Shown here: piece after piece, positions 58,526-64,000 of the stretch
Position numbering within the stretch: the stretch's first letter is position 1
Layout: the number at the start of each line of letters is the position of its first letter
Assembly (NCBI RefSeq): GCF_001445575.1
Contig: NZ_CP013200.1
Location: 4,092,001 to 4,156,000, forward strand
DNA length: 64,000 nucleotides
Direction of reading: 5' to 3'
Source of the DNA: Arthrobacter alpinus
Lineage (GTDB): Bacteria > Actinomycetota > Actinomycetes > Actinomycetales > Micrococcaceae
Position numbers and translations under genes: made by a program
Notes under the pieces: generated by a model
The model's input: only the letters and a program-made list of their open reading frames with translations
What the model was told of the DNA's origin: nothing
Database searches by the model: none

Positions 58526-60214
58526 TCACGCCCCCGTGGGTGAGAACTCTTGTGGTGCCGAGGAGGAATCCATGACGCACGCGGGGATCACGAAGCTCAT
58601 GGTGGTTCCCACACCCAACTGGCTCTCCATTATGAGGGATCCGCCGTGCGTATCAATAATGGTCTTGGATATCATCAGGCCCAGGCCAATACCTGGAATA
58701 CCGCGTTCCACGGCAGTGCCCGCCCGGAAGAACTTTTGGAAAACGCCCGCTTGCTCGGAACTGCTCATGCCAAGGCCGGTGTCACTGACGCGGCAGCGCA
58801 GATCGGTCCCGTCTGCCCACGCACGGACAGTGAGTGTTCCGCCATCAGGAGAGTACTTCACGGCGTTGGAGATCAGGTTATCCAGCACCTGGCTGATGCG
58901 GACGCCGTCGACCATGGCCAGTAGCGGTTCCTCGCACTGCCAATCGACGGCCACGGAGTTGGCGGCCGCGCCCGGAGTTGCGGAGGCGATGCTGTCTGCC
59001 ACGATGCGGTTCATATTGGTGGGCGTGCGCTCGACTGTAATTGAGGACGTGGCCAGAAGGTCTCCCACGAGCCCGCCGAGACGTTCGGCATTTCGGTCTG
59101 CAATTTTCAGATACTGTCCCACCTCCGGGGGATGTAAATCCGGGGTCTCAAGCGCCAATTCAAGGTACGACTGGATTGCCGTCAAGGGTGTTCGGAATTC
59201 ATGTGAAACATTGGCCACAAAGTCGTCCTTCGCGGACAAGGCATTAACCATGTCGGTGACATCGTGGAAGGCGATGACGGCCCCTTCGCTTTTTCCATCG
59301 TCGTGTCGCATGATGCGAGCGGTCGTGGATAGGGCCCGGGCTTGCTCGCCGGTGCCAATCCAGATTTGGTAGTTGGTGAATGATTCTCCATTGATGGCAC
59401 GTCTCACGGGGCGCGCTTCGGGTGCCAAGGACACCCTATCCGGAGTAAAGAGCAGGAGTTCCTTCTCCTCGGGGTCGGCGATGTCAAGGGGGCGGCCCAA
59501 AGTATGGATGGCTACTTGGGCGGAATTCATCAGCCGGTCATTGCCATCGGCGTCCACCACCACCACGCCTATCCCTACGGTGTCTACGACCGTTTCAAGG
59601 AGCAACTCCCGGTGTTGGCTTTCCGCAAGCGCTGCGCGGAGGAGTTTATCCTTGTCCAGCAAGGAATTGCGTTGGCCTTCCATGCTGGTGGTTAGCACCA
59701 CCACGGTAATCGCGAAGGCGAGCATCATGAACGGAAAGAGGATCGGCCTGATCATGGCGTCAGCGCTCACCTGGCCCGACTGGAATACCGGATTCCAAAT
59801 AATCAGCAAACTCGCCAATGTGCTGGTGACCACGGCAGTTTTGGGCGCCACACCAGAGGCGCAGATCCAAAATATGGGGAATAGTGCCAGCATTCCGGCC
59901 GAAGAAAGAAGGGTTTGGATGCCCTCACGGAATAATGCAACGACAAAAAAATCCATGTAGGGGATGACGAGAAATGATGCCGGGTGCAGTTTGTCCCAAG
60001 GGACCACCAGGCAGGCCAGCATCAAGAAGCCGTTCAACCATAAGCTGACCACCAGTTGTGAATTGGACAGGAGCTCCGGATAGAGGATGCCGATCATCAG
60101 TGCCGCCAATGACACAGTCACGAAGAATGGAAGCTGGGCCAACATCACCCGTACCCGCTGGGATCGCTGGTAGAAGAGCCGGCCGATGAGCTGATTTGCA
60201 GGTGTTTCAGTCAA
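58526..60214 (-). CDS. Membrane sensor histidine kinase, paralogue of the neighbour
   Basis: 562 residues from TTG 60214 behind GGAAG (no nearer ATG fits). Same order as the kinase downstream: about six N-terminal helices (20-175), PAS-like domain (195-320), H338 in ANVSHEFRTPLTAIQSYLEL, N-box DNLISNAVKYSP, G1 DTGLGM and G2 GIGLGLMISKTIIDTHGG. The two proteins share long stretches, so they arose by tandem duplication, but the membrane and PAS parts have diverged. Divergent from the response regulator. Confidence 0.92.
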   Translation of the reverse strand: MTETPANQLIGRLFYQRSQRVRVMLAQLPFFVTVSLAALMIGILYPELLSNSQLVVSLWLNGFLMLACLVVPWDKLHPASFLVIPYMDFFVVALFREGIQTLLSSAGMLALFPIFWICASGVAPKTAVVTSTLASLLIIWNPVFQSGQVSADAMIRPILFPFMMLAFAITVVVLTTSMEGQRNSLLDKDKLLRAALAESQHRELLLETVVDTVGIGVVVVDADGNDRLMNSAQVAIHTLGRPLDIADPEEKELLLFTPDRVSLAPEARPVRRAINGESFTNYQIWIGTGEQARALSTTARIMRHDDGKSEGAVIAFHDVTDMVNALSAKDDFVANVSHEFRTPLTAIQSYLELALETPDLHPPEVGQYLKIADRNAERLGGLVGDLLATSSITVERTPTNMNRIVADSIASATPGAAANSVAVDWQCEEPLLAMVDGVRISQVLDNLISNAVKYSPDGGTLTVRAWADGTDLRCRVSDTGLGMSSSEQAGVFQKFFRAGTAVERGIPGIGLGLMISKTIIDTHGGSLIMESQLGVGTTMSFVIPACVMDSSSAPQEFSPTGA

Positions 60215-60431
60215 GATTTCTTCCGTTGATAAACATTCTTCCCCATGTTGAAGTGCTGGCAGCTATGGGCCTGTCGCGCGACTGATACACAAAATTGATG
60301 ATCGGAGGGGGACGAACCAAGAGGGGCGCCACTTTAGATAATGCCATACTGGAGATACGAACGGGCTTGGGGCCCAACGGTCTTGCATTGCAGCAACAAT
60401 TTCTAGTTTTTAGTGATTTAGTGGGGGAAAA

Positions 60432-61253
60432 ATGAACAATCCTCGAGTGGCGGTCATCGTTGAAGACGACCAAGATATTCGGGAACTTATCAGCGTCATT
60501 CTCAACCAATCAGGATTTGAGGTTCACGCTGCCAGCACTGGTGCCACTGGTGTTGAAGCTGTACGGGTCAACAATCCTGCCATTGTGACCCTGGATCTGG
60601 GGTTGCCGGATATTGACGGCTTCGAAGTCGCGCGGCAAATCCGCTTGTTCAGCGATGCCTACATCATCATGCTCACGGGCCGGGCCGATGAAATGGACAC
60701 CCTGCTGGGGTTGGAAACCGGCGCCGATGATTACCTCACCAAGCCCTTCCGGCCACGAGAGCTGAGGGCAAGGATCAGCGCAATGATGCGCCGGCCGAGG
60801 TTTGCCGGCGAAAGCCAGCCCGCTGTGGCAGCAGCCGCCGTCGACAGTGCCTCCGGGCCTGCGTCAGGCAATTCGGAAGTTACACCTGCCAGCCAGGGGA
60901 TGAACTCAACGAGCAACGGTGTAACTACAAGCATCCCGAAAGCGGTGAATGGCCTGGTGTTGAACAGCGGGGACCGTACCGCGGAAGTGGACGGCACCGA
61001 ATTGGAGCTGACTCGCACCGAGTTCGATCTTCTCCACGCCCTCGTGGACAGCGGTAAGCAGGTGCGCACCAAGTCTGACTTGGTGCGTCGACTCCGTGGT
61101 GAGGAGTACGACGTCGGCTCCTACATTAGCGATGCCGACGAACGAACCATTGAGGTTCACGTAGCGAATTTACGCCGGAAATTGGGCGATAATCCGCGAG
61201 AACCGCGCTGGATCAAGACCGTCCGGGGTGTGGGTTACAGACTGGTCCATTAG
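60432..61253 (+). CDS. OmpR/PhoB-family response regulator with long linker
   Basis: 273 residues. Receiver: VIVEDDQDIRELI, phosphoacceptor D55 in TLDLGLPDIDG, YLTKPFRPREL with the conserved Lys near 105. Then a linker of about 50 residues, Ala/Ser/Thr-rich (AAAAVDSASGPASGNSEV), and a winged helix (LELTRTEFDLLHALV to WIKTVRGVGYRLVH). Usual members are 225-235 residues, so the linker is the oddity. Divergent from the two kinases. Confidence 0.92.
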   Translation: MNNPRVAVIVEDDQDIRELISVILNQSGFEVHAASTGATGVEAVRVNNPAIVTLDLGLPDIDGFEVARQIRLFSDAYIIMLTGRADEMDTLLGLETGADDYLTKPFRPRELRARISAMMRRPRFAGESQPAVAAAAVDSASGPASGNSEVTPASQGMNSTSNGVTTSIPKAVNGLVLNSGDRTAEVDGTELELTRTEFDLLHALVDSGKQVRTKSDLVRRLRGEEYDVGSYISDADERTIEVHVANLRRKLGDNPREPRWIKTVRGVGYRLVH

Positions 61254-61351
61254 ACCGCGGTTGCCGGTTACTTCCGCATTGCTCACTTCAAATCTCTTGA
61301 AGGCCAAGGACGGCAGTGACATGCTGAAATGAGTCACTTCGAGGAGGAATC

Positions 61352-62236
61352 ATGCAACGGATCGTGCCCAATGTCTGGTGTCAAGGCAACGCCGTGGAGG
61401 TCGGAGAATTCTACGCTGCGGTGCTTCCACAGTCGTCAGCTACGACAACCATGAATTATCCAACCGAAGGCTTGTTGGACTTCCAACGCGATTTTGCGGG
61501 GCAAGCCCTCGTCGTGGATGTGTCCGTGAGGGGTTACCAGATCCGTCTCATCAATGCAGGAAACGAGTTCCGGCCAACGCCCGCTATCTCGTTCATCCTC
61601 AACACGGATCCGCTCCTGTTCGACGGCGGCGAGGATGAGGCCCGAACCAGCATCCACAGCATCTGGGAGGCCTTCGCGGAAGGCGGCCAGGTGCGCATGG
61701 AGTTAGACGAATATCCGTTCAGTAAACTCTACGGCTGGGTCGAAGACCGCTTTGGGGTGAACTGGCAGCTGATGTTGAGCGATCCGGCCGGAGACCGTCG
61801 CCCATTCGTGATTCCACAGTTCCTCTTTACCGGACCCGTTGCCCAGGCCCAGCAGGCAATCGAGCTCTACACCGGGCTTCTGGCGGATTCAAGCATCGGC
61901 ATGCTCATGCCCCATCAAGACGAAGCGGCCGGCATCATGTTTGCCGAATTCAATCTTGCCGGTCAGTGGTTCTCTGGCATGGACGCCGGCACCGATCACC
62001 ATTTCACGTTCTCGCCGGGGCTGTCGCTGGAAGTCTCCTGCGCCGATCAGGAGGAAATCGATCGGTTATGGGAGGTGCTCTCCAGCGTGCCAGAGGCCGA
62101 ACAATGCGGCTGGGTGGTGGACCGCTTTGGCGTGAGCTGGCAGATCGTGCCGGAAAATATGGGCGAGTTGATGCAGCACCCGGGCGCGTTTTCACGGATG
62201 CTGGAGATGAAGAAAATCATCATGGCCGAGCTATGA
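61352..62236 (+). CDS. Two-domain VOC protein (PhnB/3-demethylubiquinone methyltransferase-like fold)
   Basis: 294 residues, two similar halves. First: IVPNVWCQGNAVEVGEFYAA and YGWVEDRFGVNWQLMLSD; second: IPQFLFTGPVAQAQQAIELY and CGWVVDRFGVSWQIVPENM. This duplicated PF06983-type fold is often called PhnB-like but has no link to the phosphonate genes. Function unknown. Start behind GAGGAGG. Confidence 0.83.
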   Translation: MQRIVPNVWCQGNAVEVGEFYAAVLPQSSATTTMNYPTEGLLDFQRDFAGQALVVDVSVRGYQIRLINAGNEFRPTPAISFILNTDPLLFDGGEDEARTSIHSIWEAFAEGGQVRMELDEYPFSKLYGWVEDRFGVNWQLMLSDPAGDRRPFVIPQFLFTGPVAQAQQAIELYTGLLADSSIGMLMPHQDEAAGIMFAEFNLAGQWFSGMDAGTDHHFTFSPGLSLEVSCADQEEIDRLWEVLSSVPEAEQCGWVVDRFGVSWQIVPENMGELMQHPGAFSRMLEMKKIIMAEL

Positions 62237-62304
62237 CGCTCCACGGTCAGGGCTTTTAGGGCGACGGGCCCAGAAACAAATACACAGCACCCTTCAAGAT
62301 GCGC

Positions 62305-62528
62305 TCAATCTGAGGCCGCCTCAGACTCAACACGCATAAGTTCGTACCAGCGCACCCCGTGGGGCGGGACAGCAACGGCGAAACGACCCTCGTCGTCGAG
62401 CTTGAGATCCTGCGCCGGGCCCTGCTCCCAGAGGTCACGGGCGGCCCATCCTTCCCGCGCGGCGGTGAACCCCACCACCGAGCTCAGCGCCACGGACAGT
62501 TCGCATTCGGACTCGCCGGTCCAAAACA
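62305..62528 (-). pseudogene. C-terminal fragment of a glycoside hydrolase (GH27/GH36-like) cut by an ISL3 element
   Basis: Minus-strand frame ending at 62305 reads WTGESECELSVALS, then AAREGWAARDLWEQGP and DDEGRFAVAVPPHGVRWYEL. RDLW-x-G and the terminal VPPHGVRWYEL resemble the C-terminal beta-sandwich of alpha-galactosidase-type enzymes. Removing the element and one 8-bp duplicate joins it in frame to bases 63977-64000 (GHFVAVFW then TGESE), so the gene was intact before insertion. The rest of the gene lies beyond the window. Confidence 0.75.
62521..62528. repeat. Target-site duplication, left copy
   Basis: CCAAAACA, identical to 63977-63984; 8 bp is the usual duplication size of ISL3 elements. 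Confidence 0.93.
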
Positions 62529-63976
62529 GGCTCTTCCGAATGCAGGGTGTAGGTGGGGTTGGTCAGTGATGAATCCGGGCGAGGAACTCGTTTCGGTATA
62601 GGTGAGGGCCTTGGTAGAGAATCAGATTGTCTAGATCCAGATTTTTCTACAGCAAGGCCCTCGTGTTCAACGCTACCCTTCAATGCCCTGACCTGACTAC
62701 TTTCTGCCGCCTTGACGGGCTTGGTCTGGAAGCGACCGGGCAGTTCCTTGCTCCTGATCGTGCTGTGATTGCCTGTCGGGTGGTGGCCACGGATGAATGG
62801 TGCCGTAAGTGTGGCGGCGAAGGTATCCCGCGGGACACAGTGACCCGGGAACTCGGCCATGAACCCTTCGGCTGGCGGCCGACGACGTTGCTGGTCCGGA
62901 TCCGCCGCTATCGGTGTACCGGGTGCGGTCATGTCTGGCGGCAAGACACCACCCAGGCAGCCGAACCACGGTCAAAGCTTTCCCGTCGCGGCCTGGTGTG
63001 GGCGTTGGAAGGCATCGTGTGCCAGCACCTCACCGTCGCTCGCGTCGCCGAGGGGCTGGGCGTGTCCTGGAATACCGCGAACAAGGCCGTGTTGGCCGAA
63101 GGACGGCGGGTGCTGATCAATGACGCCACACGCTTCGACGGAGTGAAGATCATCGGTGTTGATGAGCATGTGTGGCGCCACACCAGACATGGAGACAAAT
63201 ACGTCACCGTCATCATCGACCTCACCCCGGTCCGCGACAAAAAGGGCCCCTCTAGGCTGCTGGATATGGTTGAGGGCCGTTCCAAACAGGTCTTCGCTAC
63301 CTGGTTGAAGGAACGCCCTCAAGCTTGGCGTGACGGGGTGGAAGTCGTGGCCATGGACGGGTTCTCCGGGTTCAAAAGCGCTGCCGCCGAAGAGTTGCCT
63401 GCCGCTGTTGCGGTGATGGATCCATTCCATGTCGTCCGTCTTGCCGGCGACGCGCTCGATGACTGCCGTCGCCGGGTGCAGCAGGCCACGTGTGGGCATC
63501 GGGGACGGGCCGGGGATCCGCTCTACAAAGCCCGGCTGACGCTGCATACCGGTGATGGGTTGCTGACCGAGAAACAACAAAAGCGAATCGCTGATCTCTT
63601 CGCCGAGGAGAAACATGTCGAAGTCGAAGCTACGTGGGGCGCCTATCAACGCATGATCGCCGCCTACCGGGCAGAAGACCCGGCCCAAGGTAAGAAGCTC
63701 ATGCAAGCCCTCATTGATTCCCTCAGCAGCAGGGTCCCTGCAGCTCTGAAAGAACTGAAAAAGATGGGCCGAACACTCAAACGCAGGGCAACTGACGTCC
63801 TCGCGTACTTCGACCGTCCGGGAACTTCTAACGGCCCAACTGAAGCAATTAATGGAAGATTGGAACACCTCCGAGGATCCGCCCTTGGCTTCCGCAACCT
63901 CACCAACTACGTCGCCAGATCACTGCTGGAATCCGGCGGCTTCAGACCGAAACTACACTCTCAATTCTGAAGAGCC
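62529..63976 (+). mobile_element. ISL3-family insertion sequence, 1448 bp
   Basis: Terminal inverted repeats: left from 62529 starts GGCTCTTCCGAATGCAGG; right, complement from 63976, starts GGCTCTTCAGAATTGAGA; about 19 of 25 positions match. Flanked by the perfect 8-bp duplication CCAAAACA. The duplication being intact suggests a recent insertion. One transposase gene fills the element. Confidence 0.95.
62663..63970 (+). CDS. ISL3-family transposase
   Basis: 435 residues from GTG 62663 (VFNATLQCPDLTTFCRLDG, the usual ISL3 N-terminus), AAGG upstream. N-terminal zinc-binding cysteines (WCRKCGG and YRCTGCGHVW), a helix-turn-helix (ARVAEGLGVSWNTANKAVL), then the DDE core: IIGVDEHVWR, VAVMDPFHVVRLA and the C-terminal GPTEAINGRLEHLRGSALG with the catalytic Glu. 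Intact. Confidence 0.95.
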   Translation: MFNATLQCPDLTTFCRLDGLGLEATGQFLAPDRAVIACRVVATDEWCRKCGGEGIPRDTVTRELGHEPFGWRPTTLLVRIRRYRCTGCGHVWRQDTTQAAEPRSKLSRRGLVWALEGIVCQHLTVARVAEGLGVSWNTANKAVLAEGRRVLINDATRFDGVKIIGVDEHVWRHTRHGDKYVTVIIDLTPVRDKKGPSRLLDMVEGRSKQVFATWLKERPQAWRDGVEVVAMDGFSGFKSAAAEELPAAVAVMDPFHVVRLAGDALDDCRRRVQQATCGHRGRAGDPLYKARLTLHTGDGLLTEKQQKRIADLFAEEKHVEVEATWGAYQRMIAAYRAEDPAQGKKLMQALIDSLSSRVPAALKELKKMGRTLKRRATDVLAYFDRPGTSNGPTEAINGRLEHLRGSALGFRNLTNYVARSLLESGGFRPKLHSQF

Positions 63977-63984
63977 CCAAAACA
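63977..63984. repeat. Target-site duplication, right copy
   Basis: CCAAAACA, identical to 62521-62528. The 16 bases after it continue the interrupted glycoside hydrolase frame (minus strand) to the window end. Confidence 0.93.
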
Positions 63985-64000
63985 CTGCGACAAAATGACC

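Noticed and set aside
61352..62236. PhnB-like name taken as a phosphonate gene
   Set aside because: PhnB-like VOC proteins are not part of phosphonate breakdown, and the gene is 20 kb from the phosphonate island.

Overview
The window reads as chromosome of a high-GC actinobacterium of the Micrococcaceae, most like Arthrobacter or a close relative. This rests on GC-rich codon use, BioQ-type TetR control of biotin genes, GTG/TTG starts and the families present. I recognised no tRNA, rRNA or CRISPR array.

Layout. 1-9.3 kb: end of an IclR regulator, a two-subunit GMC dehydrogenase, an acetoin/butanediol-type SDR, GNAT and VOC genes, and a lipid-phosphate group (App1-like phosphatase, diacylglycerol-kinase-like, PAP2, DUF1206). 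9.4-15.7 kb: a biotin locus bioB-bioA-bioF-P450-bioD, divergent from a BioQ-like repressor, with a 17-bp palindrome over the bioB start codon. 15.8-18.2 kb: a TPP (THI-box) riboswitch with a Shine-Dalgarno-sequestering hairpin ahead of an SDR and a flavin monooxygenase, not classical thiamine genes. 18.2-24.7 kb: MFS, hypothetical, MBL, flavin dehydrogenase, TetR and DJ-1/PfpI genes. 24.9-41.1 kb: a phosphonate island. It holds a C-P lyase operon phnGHIJKL-(2H phosphoesterase)-phnMN with divergent phnF, then an aminophosphonate-type FAD oxidoreductase, a phosphonatase-like hydrolase, a PhnDCE transporter and an alcohol dehydrogenase. An IS3-family element interrupts the second half.

41.2-53.0 kb is a catabolic island: acyl-CoA dehydrogenase, MaoC hydratase, citramalyl/malyl-type CoA lyase, CaiB/BaiF CoA-transferase and a GntR regulator, then alcohol dehydrogenase, lactonase-like MBL enzyme, zinc-ribbon protein, second alcohol dehydrogenase, aldehyde dehydrogenase and MmgE/PrpD protein. 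A GAATATATT(C) element recurs in both promoter regions. The parts could turn a lactone or diol into a dicarboxylate, activate it with CoA and cleave it to central metabolites; the substrate is unknown. 53.0-62.2 kb: a secreted GH16-type protein behind a structured leader, a processive family-2 glycosyltransferase followed by a 54-residue LAxTG-bearing mini-protein, a pseudo-Hpt protein, two paralogous histidine kinases and a response regulator. The window ends in a glycoside hydrolase gene split by an ISL3-family element with a perfect 8-bp target duplication.

Most notable: the TPP-switched SDR/monooxygenase operon, the biotin-operon P450 without a recognisable ExxR motif, the 54-residue mini-protein, and the two-operon catabolic island with its shared palindrome.
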